Of a DNA stretch of 64,000 nucleotides, positions 1-7,163 are shown piece after piece. Within the stretch, counting starts at the first letter, position 1. Each line of letters begins with the position of its first letter. The notes beneath the pieces are model-generated. The model was not told the origin of the DNA and did no database searches. It worked only from the letters and a program-made list of their open reading frames with translations. A program made the translations under genes and the position numbers. The DNA is taken from positions 1 to 64,000 of the forward strand of contig DASZZZ010000068.1 of NCBI GenBank assembly GCA_036260375.1, read 5' to 3'. The DNA is from DASZZZ01 sp036260375 (GTDB taxonomy: Bacteria; Actinomycetota; CADDZG01; WHSQ01).

Positions 1-1
1 G

Positions 2-163
2 GAGGTCGCCGCGAGCCTGCGCGGCGACTCGATCGCCGACGTCGCGCGCGCCCTCGCGCGCACCGCCCCCGACCCCCTCGCGGCGCGCTACGACCACCTC
101 GACGCCGACCAGCGCTACCGCGCCGTGCTGCGGCACCGGGCCGAGCGGCAAGGGAAGAGTTGA
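2..163 (+). CDS. C-terminal end of an unrecognised protein (5' truncated)
   Basis: An open frame runs in from the left edge of the window and ends at the TGA at 161-163, giving the last 53 residues of a protein. The piece is rich in Ala, Arg and Asp, looks mostly helical, and ends in a basic tail (RHRAERQGKS). No family motif is visible and I do not recognise it. Its stop overlaps the upstream edge of the next gene, so the two may be co-transcribed. The codon pattern (G/C in third positions) supports real coding sequence. Confidence 0.5.
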   Translation, partial: EVAASLRGDSIADVARALARTAPDPLAARYDHLDADQRYRAVLRHRAERQGKS

Positions 164-168
164 TCGCC

Positions 169-789
169 GTGGGACGCGCGACGGTTGCGCCGTCACTCCG
201 CAGGGTCGTCCTCGCCGCGGCGGGGCTCGCGGTCGTCGCCGGCGGCACGGCGGCCGTCGCGACACACGTCGACAACCTCTACCCGACCGACAACTACGCG
301 CGCGCGTGCCCGGACGGCGGCATGAACGACGGTTTCTGTCTGACCGACAACAGCTCGGTTTCGACCTACCGGCAGTCGTCGCTGACGTCCACGGGGAAGA
401 CCAACATCGGAACGGTCCTGGGCACCGAGTTCGCGACGACCGACCTCACGATCACCTACTCGACGTCGCCGGTCTACAGCGGTGACGGGGAGACCGATCT
501 CATCTACCAGGCGCGCAGCGACGTGCCGACGGGCTCCGACGGCGTCGCGTGGTGCAACGACGCGGTGTCGACGTACCGCTGCGACCAGCACTACGCCGCG
601 TTCCGCTCGAGCACGCCGACCTTCGAGATCTCGTGCCACGAGACGGGTCACACGATGGGTCTCACGCACGGCTACAACGCGAGCCCCCGGATCTCGAACA
701 CAGATCCGTCGCTCGGTTGCATGCAGGCCCCGGTGCCGACGTACGACCTCGGCGCCCACAACACGAACATGATCAATGCGGCGTACTGA
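169..789 (+). CDS. Secreted metzincin-like zinc metalloprotease, small
   Basis: A protein of about 206 residues with a basic N-terminus and a hydrophobic stretch of about 17 residues ending in an Ala-rich site, read as a signal peptide. The extended zinc site HETGHTMGLTH has all three His ligands and the catalytic Glu (H160, E161, H164, H170 when counted from a TTG at 160), the metzincin form HExxHxxGxxH. A later Met in GCMQAP could be the Met-turn. Six or more Cys residues suggest disulfides in an exported protein. The GTG at 169 is chosen because AAGGGAAGAG lies 9 bases upstream; the TTG at 160 overlaps the preceding stop and is less likely. The substrate is unknown. Family identity rests on the zinc motif only. 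Confidence 0.72.
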   Translation: MGRATVAPSLRRVVLAAAGLAVVAGGTAAVATHVDNLYPTDNYARACPDGGMNDGFCLTDNSSVSTYRQSSLTSTGKTNIGTVLGTEFATTDLTITYSTSPVYSGDGETDLIYQARSDVPTGSDGVAWCNDAVSTYRCDQHYAAFRSSTPTFEISCHETGHTMGLTHGYNASPRISNTDPSLGCMQAPVPTYDLGAHNTNMINAAY

Positions 790-938
790 GTAAGCCACAG
801 ACGTTCCGGCGCGGAGGATCCCCCCCGACGACCGGAGCGACGGCGGCGCTCGACGGGCGGAGCGCCGCCACCGCGTGGCGCGCGCGTCCGGTCGACACCC
901 CCCGGGCGCGCGCGTCGCCGCGCGTCCGGACCGGGGCG

Positions 939-1736
939 TCAGAGGCGCGCGAGGAAGCCCGCCAGTGCGGCGTCGAACTCGTCGGGCGCCTCGAGGTTCG
1001 GGAGGTGGCCCGCGGCCGGGATCACCACGAGCTGTGAGCCGCGGATCGCCTCGTGCAGCCGGCGCGCCTCGTCGGGCGGCGTGATGACGTCGTCCTCGCC
1101 CACGATCACCAACGCCGGCGCGTCGACGCCCGCGACGTCGGCGGTCGCGTCGTGCCGCGTCCTCATCGCCTCGAGCGCGCCGACGTAGCCGGCCGCCGGC
1201 TGCTCCATCAGCGCGCGCGTCCGGGCACGCAGCTGCGCGTCGCGCGCGACCGCGCGCTCCGACAGCAGCCGGTCGAGCGTCGCGTCGGCGACCGCCGTGA
1301 TCCCGTCGCGATGGATGGTCTCCTGCTGCTCGGCGCGGCGCCGCGCGACCTCGGGCGTGTCCGCGCCGGCGCGTGTGTCGGCCAGCACGAGCGCCGCGAC
1401 GCGGGCGCGGTGGCGGCGCCACAGCGCGAGCGCGACGTAGCCGCCCATCGACACGCCGCACACGACCGCGTCGCGCGCGCCGGCGTCATCGAGGAGCGCG
1501 GCGAGGTGGTCGGCGTACGCGTCGATCGAGTAGGCGGCGGGATCGTCGGGCACGCTGGAGTCGCCGAACCCGGGCAGATCGGGCACGAGCAGCCGCTGCC
1601 GGTCGCCGAAGCGAGCCACCTGGCCGTCCCACATGCGTCCGTCGAACGGGAACGCGTGCACGAGCAGGACGATGCGGCCCGGCCCCCCGGTGTCGCGGTA
1701 CGCGAGCGAGAGGCCGTCGATCGTGGTCTCGGGCAT
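939..1736 (-). CDS. Alpha/beta hydrolase
   Basis: A 265-residue single-domain alpha/beta hydrolase. The catalytic triad is visible: nucleophile Ser96 in the elbow GVSMGG, an acid in GEDDVITP (D215/D216) and His244 in AAGHLPNLE. The oxyanion-hole region is the HAFPFDG stretch near residues 27-33. A cap region lies around residues 120-190. The profile resembles 3-oxoadipate enol-lactonase or other small esterase relatives, but the substrate cannot be read from sequence. No signal peptide, so cytoplasmic. GGGGGGAGAG lies just upstream of the ATG. It is divergent from the LuxR-type gene at 1900. Confidence 0.85.
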   Translation of the reverse strand: MPETTIDGLSLAYRDTGGPGRIVLLVHAFPFDGRMWDGQVARFGDRQRLLVPDLPGFGDSSVPDDPAAYSIDAYADHLAALLDDAGARDAVVCGVSMGGYVALALWRRHRARVAALVLADTRAGADTPEVARRRAEQQETIHRDGITAVADATLDRLLSERAVARDAQLRARTRALMEQPAAGYVGALEAMRTRHDATADVAGVDAPALVIVGEDDVITPPDEARRLHEAIRGSQLVVIPAAGHLPNLEAPDEFDAALAGFLARL

Positions 1737-1899
1737 CGGCTCTCCCCCCTGTGTCGTGGCCGCGGCCGGTCGCGCGCGTCAGGATAGAGGCGCGGCGCGT
1801 CGGCCCGAGACCGATCCGGCGCCGGACGCCCTTGTCCGCGCGCGGAGCCCTCCGTAGACTTGGGCGCCTCGGTCGAGCGGCGCGACGCCTTGGAGGGGG

Positions 1900-2199
1900 A
1901 TGAGGGAGACGAAGGAGGCGCACGTCGTCCTCACCGAGCGCGAGGGCCGCGTCCTGGAGCTGGCCGGCTCGGGCTGTTCGAACCGCGAGATCGCGGCGCT
2001 GCTGCACGTCAGCGAGAAGGACGTCGAATACCACGTCGGCAACCTTCTCAGGAAGCTCGGCAGCCGCAATCGCACCGAGGCGGTGAGCCGGGCGTACGCG
2101 TTCGGCTACCTCACGGCCGGCAGCTGGCCACCCACGATCGCGCGCGCTGCGTGCGCGGTCCGCGGGCGCGACGACGACGGCACCTCGACGTCGAATTAG
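1900..2199 (+). CDS. Stand-alone LuxR-type helix-turn-helix protein
   Basis: A 99-residue protein that is almost entirely one LuxR/GerE-type DNA-binding domain. It carries the family pattern LTEREGRVLELAGSGCSNREIA followed, after a short gap, by VSEKDVEYHVGNLLRKLG and RTEAV. There is no receiver, PAS or ligand domain, so either another protein controls it or it acts constitutively. The ATG is preceded by GGAGGGGG. A candidate -10 (TAGACT, 1855-1860) lies 40 bases upstream. The next gene in the same direction, a His-rich secreted protein, may be a target. DNA binding is well supported by family knowledge; the regulon is unknown. Confidence 0.85.
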   Translation: MRETKEAHVVLTEREGRVLELAGSGCSNREIAALLHVSEKDVEYHVGNLLRKLGSRNRTEAVSRAYAFGYLTAGSWPPTIARAACAVRGRDDDGTSTSN

Positions 2200-2282
2200 G
2201 GAAGTCCCCAAGGACTGCGCCGCTTCCGTTTGCTAGCGTCGGCGATGTTCGAGGGTCCGCGCTACGTCTGGGGGGATGCGTC

Positions 2283-2573
2283 ATGACGAAACCTTCTGCG
2301 ACCGGCGGCGACGCCGGCTTCGACTCCGTGCGAACGTGGGACGCGCGGCGGAAGGTCGTCGCGACGGTCGCGATATTCGTGCTGCTGCTGGCGGCGATCG
2401 TCTGGACGGCGCCCAGCGCTTCGGCGGGCTACTGCGGTCACGACGATCACTACCATTCGCACAACGGCCACCTCGACTTCTACCACTGGCACGACCACTA
2501 CCCGGAGCACGGCTACCACTGGCACGTCTGGCACAACCACACGCACGGCGAGATCTTCACCGTCAGATGCTGA
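2283..2573 (+). CDS. Histidine-rich exported small protein
   Basis: A 96-residue protein with an N-terminal cytoplasmic stretch of about 30 residues, one hydrophobic segment (about residues 32-48) ending in ASAG, and a C-terminal half extraordinarily rich in His with Asp, Tyr and Trp (pairs such as HDDHYHSH, HWHDHY and HWHVWHNH). About a third of the last 45 residues are His. This composition implies binding of a transition metal such as Zn, Ni or Cu outside the membrane. I know no named family. GGGGGGA at 2271-2277 is the ribosome site. TAGCGT at 2234-2239 is a candidate -10. A bidirectional hairpin follows the stop. Confidence 0.75.
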   Translation: MTKPSATGGDAGFDSVRTWDARRKVVATVAIFVLLLAAIVWTAPSASAGYCGHDDHYHSHNGHLDFYHWHDHYPEHGYHWHVWHNHTHGEIFTVRC

Positions 2574-2594
2574 CGGCGGTTCGATAGTCCGAGA

Positions 2595-2634
2595 CGCGAC
2601 GGCCGCGGCGGCGCTTCGCCCCGCGGCCGTCGCG
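2595..2634. terminator. Long hairpin between convergent genes
   Basis: A perfect 14-base stem (2595-2608 with 2621-2634) encloses a second small stem (GGCG-CTT-CGCC), so nearly the whole 40 bases fold. It sits 22 bases after the stop of the His-rich gene and 39 bases beyond the stop of the convergent histidine kinase, so it could end transcription in both directions. There is no T-run, as is common for high-GC terminators. Confidence 0.75.
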
Positions 2635-2672
2635 CGGCTACGGTGTCGTCGCGGGAGCCGCGCTGAGACCTC

Positions 2673-3968
2673 TCAGCCCGGCACGGCCTCCTCGGCCATT
2701 ACGAGGCCGAGACGACGCGCGATGCCGTGGCGGTCGCACGGGATGTGGATGCGGAACGACGTGCCGAGCGACGACGACGCGAGGTCGATGCGCCCTCCCA
2801 TCGCGGACACGAGCTCGCTGACGACGTAGAGCCCGAGCCCCACGCCCTCCTGCGAGCGTGATTCCTCGTCGCCGCGGCCGAACGCCTCGAACAGCTTGTC
2901 GCGCTTGTTCGGCGGGATGCCGTCGCCGTCGTCGGCGACCTCGATCACGATGCCGCCGTCGTCGGCGCGCGCCGCGACCGAGATGCGCGCGCGCTCGGGC
3001 GTGTACTTGTACGCGTTCTCGACGAGGTTGCGCACGACCTGCGACACGCGCGACGCGTCGATGTCGCACGTCAGCGGCTCGACGAAGACCTCGAGGTGCT
3101 GCGCGCGTCGCCGCGCCGCGGCGGCCTCGAGCGCCTGGTCGACCGCGGCCCGCAGGTCGGCGGGAGCGACGTGGAGCGCGAGCTTGCGCTCGCGCAGCTG
3201 CGACGTCACCAGCAGGTCGTCGACGAGGCGCGCGAGCTGGTGACCCTGCTGCGACACCATCTGCAGCACCCTGCGCCGCTGGTCGTCGCCGAGGCGGTCG
3301 CCGCGCCGCTGGATCGTGTCGACGCCGGCGATGATCGCCGTGAGGGGGCCGCGGATCTCGTGCGACGTGACCGCGATGAAGCGGTCCTTGACGCGGTCGA
3401 TCTCCGCGAGGCGCGCGCTCTGCGCCTCGAACGACGCCGCCTGGCGGTGCCAGCTCTCGGACATCGAGCCCGTGACCCCGGCGACGAGCGCGCACAGGCC
3501 GACGACGAAGACGAAGGTCGACACGTCGAACGACGCGTGACGGATCTCGGCGACGTGCCACGACTGCCACACGAAGAACGCAGCGACCGCGGCGGTCGCG
3601 GCGAGCGCGCCTCGCATCCGGTAGCGGAGCGCGCCCTCGAGCGGCAGGACGAGCAGCAGCGCCCACGTGACGTACGGCGTCTCGAACGCGAACACGGTGA
3701 CGAGCGCCATGACGACGACGGCGTCGAACGCGAACGTGCCGGCGGCCAGCAGGCGACGCGCGGTGTCCGTGGTGGTGCGCGCCAGCGTGCCCCACACGAC
3801 CGAGTTGCCGAGGGCGAGGAGCACGACGACGCCCCACGCGGCCCGCTTCGTGGCGTCGCTGGGGTACACGGGCTGGAACGCGAGCGCCGTCGCGCCGAAC
3901 GCGACGGCGAACCAGCGCAGGCAGATCAGCCAGCGCTCCAGGCGGTGGAGCTCTCCAGGGCCCGTCAT
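2673..3968 (-). CDS. Membrane sensor histidine kinase (orphan)
   Basis: A 431-residue kinase. The N-terminal 170 residues hold about six hydrophobic segments with short loops, so sensing is likely within the membrane. The HisKA dimerisation domain has the phospho-acceptor His203 in TSHEIRGPLT. The ATPase domain shows the N box (NLVENAYKY, N314-N318), the G1 box (DDGDGIP) and the G2 box (GVGLGL, 375-380). All catalytic motifs look intact. No response regulator is adjacent, so its partner lies elsewhere. GATACA 7 bases before the ATG may be a -10 element of a leaderless transcript. Confidence 0.9.
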   Translation of the reverse strand: MTGPGELHRLERWLICLRWFAVAFGATALAFQPVYPSDATKRAAWGVVVLLALGNSVVWGTLARTTTDTARRLLAAGTFAFDAVVVMALVTVFAFETPYVTWALLLVLPLEGALRYRMRGALAATAAVAAFFVWQSWHVAEIRHASFDVSTFVFVVGLCALVAGVTGSMSESWHRQAASFEAQSARLAEIDRVKDRFIAVTSHEIRGPLTAIIAGVDTIQRRGDRLGDDQRRRVLQMVSQQGHQLARLVDDLLVTSQLRERKLALHVAPADLRAAVDQALEAAAARRRAQHLEVFVEPLTCDIDASRVSQVVRNLVENAYKYTPERARISVAARADDGGIVIEVADDGDGIPPNKRDKLFEAFGRGDEESRSQEGVGLGLYVVSELVSAMGGRIDLASSSLGTSFRIHIPCDRHGIARRLGLVMAEEAVPG

Positions 3969-4025
3969 GGCTGTTTGTATCGGCCGTCACCATCGGGGGG
4001 TTGAGGCGATCGGCGGGTGCCGGGC

Positions 4026-4043
4026 GTCCCCCGGGCGGGGGAC
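4026..4043. repeat. Short inverted repeat
   Basis: A 7-base perfect stem (GTCCCCC with GGGGGAC) with a 4-base loop lies between the histidine kinase start and the larger hairpin at 4066. It may be an accessory part of the terminator region. It is too short for a firm claim. Confidence 0.35.
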
Positions 4044-4065
4044 GAGGCGGTGGCCCCGACGCGCC

Positions 4066-4097
4066 GGAGCCCCGGCCCCCGCGGGGGCCGGGGCTCC
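4066..4097 (-). terminator. Strong GC hairpin, likely terminator of the 4113 gene
   Basis: A perfect 15-base stem (4066-4080 with 4083-4097, core GAGCCCCGGCCCCC) with only two bases between the arms; in practice the loop opens to about four. It starts 16 bases past the stop of the minus-strand membrane gene at 4113, the expected place for an intrinsic terminator. It also insulates the kinase promoter at about 3970 from that gene. Confidence 0.75.
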
Positions 4098-4112
4098 TCG
4101 GCGCTGGGGTCT

Positions 4113-4421
4113 CTACGCCGCCTTGGGGACCTGCGTGGTGGTGCGGCGGGTGGTGAGCTCCTGGACGCGCTCGAGCGCGTAGGGGGCCGCGTAGCCGGCC
4201 GCGGCGATCATCAACCCGGTGCCGACGTAGGCGAGGGCATCGCTGCGCACCGCGACGTCCCACTGCGCGAACAGCGAGAAGTCGAGCGCCCATGCCACGA
4301 CGATCCCCGTGCCGATGGTGAGCGCGGTGTGCAACGAGCCGAGGCCCGTGCGCTCCGCGATCGTGTCGACGAGCTTGACGGCGGCGATCCCGAGCAGCAC
4401 GACGATCGCGAACTCGTACAT
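4113..4421 (-). CDS. Small integral membrane protein, unknown function
   Basis: A 102-residue protein with three or four hydrophobic segments (about residues 4-20, 31-50 and 62-80) and a basic C-terminal tail (ERVQELTTRRTTT). The start is supported by GAGGAAGACG directly upstream of the ATG. No enzymatic motif is present and I do not recognise the family. It ends in a strong hairpin, so it is a transcription unit end. The upstream minus-strand gene at 4507 is 85 bases away and could share its transcript. Confidence 0.65.
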   Translation of the reverse strand: MYEFAIVVLLGIAAVKLVDTIAERTGLGSLHTALTIGTGIVVAWALDFSLFAQWDVAVRSDALAYVGTGLMIAAAGYAAPYALERVQELTTRRTTTQVPKAA

Positions 4422-4506
4422 CGTCTTCCTCCAGTTGCTGTTGGACCGGTGCGTTCCCGGATCACCGAGTTGGACGCCGCGCGGCGCGTCGCGGTTACAA
4501 CGCGCG

Positions 4507-4893
4507 TCAGCCTTGTGCGAGCTTGACGGGGAAGCGGACGCGCGCGACCTCGTTGTCGTCGAGCGTGAAGACGACGGTGTAGTCGTCCGCTGCGTAGTCG
4601 AACGACAACCCGTCGACCTCGTCCTCGACCGTTTCGACGTGCGTGTCCGACGCGACGTGGATCTCGCGCGGGACGCCCTCGTACACGAGCGCGCCCTCCG
4701 GGTCGCGTATCGCCCAGCGCTCGGTGAACGTCCCGTGGTCGTCGGACCACGCGCGCAGCACGAGGAAGGCGCCGGCGACGCCCGGCTCTCCGTTCACCAG
4801 CACCTCGTTCTGCAGACCGGGATGCAAGCGCGCGCCGCGCGCGTAGAACTGCTCACGGTCGATGACCTTCGCGTAGCGAAGACGAGCGCCCAT
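4507..4893 (-). CDS. Conserved-looking hypothetical protein, beta-rich
   Basis: A 128-residue soluble protein rich in beta-strand-forming stretches and acidic residues (for example SFDYAADDYTVVFTLDD). It has no signal peptide, Cys pair or known catalytic motif, and I do not recognise it. A strong GGGGAGG lies 5 bases before the ATG, which supports this start even though the first 41 bases overlap the 3' end of the upstream reductase gene. The overlap and orientation suggest a two-gene operon in which translation is coupled, so it may assist the reductase. That link is inference. Confidence 0.6.
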   Translation of the reverse strand: MGARLRYAKVIDREQFYARGARLHPGLQNEVLVNGEPGVAGAFLVLRAWSDDHGTFTERWAIRDPEGALVYEGVPREIHVASDTHVETVEDEVDGLSFDYAADDYTVVFTLDDNEVARVRFPVKLAQG

Positions 4894-5995
4894 GTTCCTC
4901 CCCTCGAGCGTCGTGCCGGGGCGCGCCCAGCACGTCGATGACGACGCCCGCAGGCGCGAGCGTCCTTTCGGCGACGTCGAGTCCGAGGGCCTGCACCGGG
5001 GCGACGACGCCCGCGTGCGCGAAGCCGGGGCGCGCCATCTCGAGCGCGCCGCGTGCGAGCGTCTCGGCGGTGAGCCCGTACGGGTCCGTGCCGGTCGCGA
5101 CGACGTTGCGCCACGCGCGCGGCCCCCGCGCCTCCGCGAGGATCGTCCAGCGCGAGCGCGCCCGCGCGTCGTCGCCGGGCCCGTCCGGGGCGCGCGCGAC
5201 GAGCCGGTCGAGCGCCGCGCGTCCCGCGGCGCGCGCGCGGACCGCGCGCAGCACCGGCACGCCCACGGCCGCGAGCGCGCGGCGCGCGCGCGTCGTCGTG
5301 ACGTACGTCTCGAGCGAGCGCAGTGGCAGGTGCAGGGGCACGACGTAGCCCGACGACAGCGGGAACGTCATCGCGGCGCGCACGCCGAGCGGCGCCGGCA
5401 GCGGCGCCCATCGCAGCCTCTGCGCCGCGCGCACGGGCACCGGACGGCCGGCGCGCAGCGCGCGGCCCTCGGACGCGACGATGCCGAGCGCGGAGCGAAT
5501 CGTGCCGGCCGACGCGTGCGACGGGAGCGCGTAGGTCAGCGTCAGCGCGGCGTCGTCGATGCCCGCGGCCGCGATCGTCGCGGCGACGTCGGCCGGGACC
5601 TCGTCGAAGCCGAGCGCGGGCGCCATCGCGATGCCGGCGGCGCGGGCGCGCTCGTCGTAGCGGTCGAGCAGTCGCGCCACGAACTCGCCCTCGCCGGTGG
5701 AGTCGACGTAGTGGACGCCGGCGCGCACGGCGGCCTCGGCCGCGGTGTCGCCCAGCGTCGTGAACGGCCCGACGCACGTCACGAGGACGCGCGCGCCGTC
5801 GAGCGCGCGCACGAGTGCGTCGACGTCGCCGACCGCGACGCGATGCGTTGCGGTCGCGCCGGTCTCGTCCGCGATGCGCGCCAGCTTCGCGGGATCGCGC
5901 CCCGCGACCGCGAAGTCGGCGCCGCGGCGGGCGAGAGCGCGCGCGGTCAGCCTCCCCGTGTAGCCGGTGGCTCCGAACAGGACGACGTCCGGCAT
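4853..5995 (-). CDS. Saccharopine dehydrogenase-like NAD(P)-dependent reductase (trans-acting enoyl reductase type)
   Basis: A 380-residue protein whose N-terminus is a Rossmann fold with GATGYTGRL (residues 9-17), followed by AVAGRDPAKL, VTCVGPF and HYVDSTGE. This string of motifs is characteristic of the saccharopine-dehydrogenase-like family that includes mycobacterial trans-acting enoyl reductases acting on polyketide or glycolipid intermediates. No polyketide genes are nearby, so the substrate is open. TAGGCT lies exactly 6 bases before the ATG with no Shine-Dalgarno, the pattern of a leaderless transcript. The 3' end overlaps the start of the 4507 gene by 41 bases. Confidence 0.8.
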   Translation of the reverse strand: MPDVVLFGATGYTGRLTARALARRGADFAVAGRDPAKLARIADETGATATHRVAVGDVDALVRALDGARVLVTCVGPFTTLGDTAAEAAVRAGVHYVDSTGEGEFVARLLDRYDERARAAGIAMAPALGFDEVPADVAATIAAAGIDDAALTLTYALPSHASAGTIRSALGIVASEGRALRAGRPVPVRAAQRLRWAPLPAPLGVRAAMTFPLSSGYVVPLHLPLRSLETYVTTTRARRALAAVGVPVLRAVRARAAGRAALDRLVARAPDGPGDDARARSRWTILAEARGPRAWRNVVATGTDPYGLTAETLARGALEMARPGFAHAGVVAPVQALGLDVAERTLAPAGVVIDVLGAPRHDARGEEHGRSSSLREGHRP

Positions 5996-6001
5996 CGACC
6001 G

Positions 6002-6022
6002 AGCCTATGCGACGGCTAGCAT
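6002..6022. promoter_or_regulatory. Back-to-back -10 elements of a divergent gene pair
   Basis: Only 36 bases separate the ATGs of the reductase (minus) and the histidine phosphatase (plus). In that gap TAGGCT (minus strand, 6002-6007) stands 6 bases before one ATG, and TAGCAT (plus strand, 6017-6022) stands 9 bases before the other. Neither gene has a Shine-Dalgarno. The two promoters must overlap and both transcripts would be leaderless or nearly so. Inferred from position and TAnnnT consensus only. Confidence 0.55.
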
Positions 6023-6031
6023 GCTGTCGCG

Positions 6032-6628
6032 ATGGAGACCGTGATCCACCTCGTCCGTCACGGCGAGGTCGAGAACCCCAAAGGCGTCATATACGGCCGC
6101 CTGCCCGGCTACAACCTGTCGGAGCGCGGCAAGCGTCAGGCCGCGGCCGCGGCGCGCCATCTCGCCGCGGCCGACGTCGGGCTCGTGTGGACGAGCCCGC
6201 TCGAGCGCGCGCAGGAGACCGCGGCGATCGTCGCCGAGCCGCACGCGCTCGACGTGACGATCGACCACCGGCTCATCGAGAGCGACACGACGCTGGAGGG
6301 CATCGGGCGGACGCTCGGCGCGATCCTGCGGTCGCCGCATCGCTGGTGGCACCTGCGCAACCCGCTGCGGCCGTCGTGGGGGGAGTCGTTCGTCGAGATC
6401 CAGACGCGCATGGTGGAGGCGATCGACGACGCGGTCGCGGCCGCCGGGGGCCGCGACGTCGTGCTGGTGTCGCACCAGACGCCGGTGCTCGTCGCGCGCC
6501 GCGCGTTGACGCGCGGACGACGGCCGCCGTGGGCGATGCTGAGCGAATGCGCGACCGGCTCCGTGACGACCGTCGTGCTCGACGGCCGGCGGGTGCTCCG
6601 TTCGTCCTATTTCGCGTCGGACGTGTGA
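6032..6628 (+). CDS. Histidine phosphatase (phosphoglycerate-mutase-like) family protein
   Basis: A 198-residue phosphatase of the histidine-phosphatase superfamily. The phospho-accepting RHG motif is at residues 9-11 (VRHGEV), the second Arg lies in SPLERAQETA (about residues 55-64), and the second His is in VLVSHQTPV (about residues 144-152). There is no mutase-specific extension, so it is more likely a small-molecule or protein phosphatase than a glycolytic mutase. The substrate is unknown. The last 22 bases overlap the 3' end of the convergent zinc-ribbon gene. Confidence 0.85.
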   Translation: METVIHLVRHGEVENPKGVIYGRLPGYNLSERGKRQAAAAARHLAAADVGLVWTSPLERAQETAAIVAEPHALDVTIDHRLIESDTTLEGIGRTLGAILRSPHRWWHLRNPLRPSWGESFVEIQTRMVEAIDDAVAAAGGRDVVLVSHQTPVLVARRALTRGRRPPWAMLSECATGSVTTVVLDGRRVLRSSYFASDV

Positions 6629-6777
6629 GCGTTCGTGACGTCGCCCGCGCCGTCCTCGGCGTCGCCGACCTCGACGGTCTCGAGCAGCGGCGACGAGCAG
6701 ACGGGACACACCGGCGTGTCATTCTTCTCGACGTAGACGGTGCGCTGGCACGTCGTGCAGAACGCGGTCAGAGCCAT
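6607..6777 (-). CDS. Zinc-ribbon mini-protein (56 aa)
   Basis: A 56-residue protein with two CxxC knuckles, C7-x2-C10 and C24-x2-C27 (FCTTC and VCPVC), spaced 13 residues apart as in a rubredoxin-like zinc ribbon, followed by an acidic tail ending in HTSDAK. TACGGT lies 7 bases before the ATG with no Shine-Dalgarno, matching the leaderless pattern of other genes here, which supports it as real. It shares a 10-base promoter patch with the divergent haem-oxygenase-like gene, so the two may be regulated together. A role as a regulatory or nucleic-acid-binding adaptor is a guess. Confidence 0.7.
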   Translation of the reverse strand: MALTAFCTTCQRTVYVEKNDTPVCPVCSSPLLETVEVGDAEDGAGDVTNAHTSDAK

Positions 6778-6784
6778 GGCGACA

Positions 6785-6794
6785 ACCGTAGCGT
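6785..6794. promoter_or_regulatory. Overlapping divergent -10 elements
   Basis: The ten bases ACCGTAGCGT contain TACGGT on the minus strand (6785-6790), which sits 7 bases before the zinc-ribbon ATG, and TAGCGT on the plus strand (6789-6794), which would give the 6840 gene a leader of about 40 bases. The two -10 hexamers share the central TA, so polymerase could use only one at a time. Confidence 0.45.
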
Positions 6795-6839
6795 GCCGCG
6801 GCGGTCTCGGCCAGAGGGAAACGGAACGGAGAGGATTCG

Positions 6840-7160
6840 ATGTCGTACGTGGTGATCAACGCGATCACGGTGCCCGGCGAACGCTCCGAGGAGCTGGAGC
6901 GGCGCTTCTCGCAGCGCGCCGGAGAGGTCGGACGCCAGGAGGGCTTCGAGCGCTTCGAGCTGCTCCGGCCCGACAACGACGCGGCTGCGGGCCGCTATCT
7001 CGTGTACACGCGCTGGGCGTCCAAGGAGGCGTTCGAGGCGTGGATGTCCAGCAGCGCGTTCGGGCGCGGCCATCGCTCCGAGTCGTCCGAGGGGCCGGTG
7101 GGGACCGGCTCGGAGGTGTGGGCGTACGAGGTCGCGCAGGACGAGGACGCCGCCCTCTAG
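6840..7160 (+). CDS. Haem-degrading monooxygenase, MhuD/IsdG family
   Basis: A 106-residue antibiotic-biosynthesis-monooxygenase (ABM) fold protein. It aligns by eye with mycobacterial MhuD along its length: VVINAITVPG, ELERRF, EGFERFELLRP, and YTRWASKEAFEAW. The MhuD catalytic residues have counterparts here: N7, W68 and the proximal His78. The family opens haem without a partner reductase domain and releases iron; MhuD makes mycobilin rather than biliverdin. GGAGAGG lies 5 bases before the ATG. The flavoprotein gene starts 3 bases after the stop, so the two are one operon and the flavoprotein might supply electrons (inference). Confidence 0.82.
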   Translation: MSYVVINAITVPGERSEELERRFSQRAGEVGRQEGFERFELLRPDNDAAAGRYLVYTRWASKEAFEAWMSSSAFGRGHRSESSEGPVGTGSEVWAYEVAQDEDAAL

Positions 7161-7163
7161 GAG

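Noticed and set aside
790..938. Possible small gene between the metalloprotease and the hydrolase
   Set aside because: Open frames here have no start signal and run through from the neighbouring genes in shadow frames; the 149 bases look non-coding.
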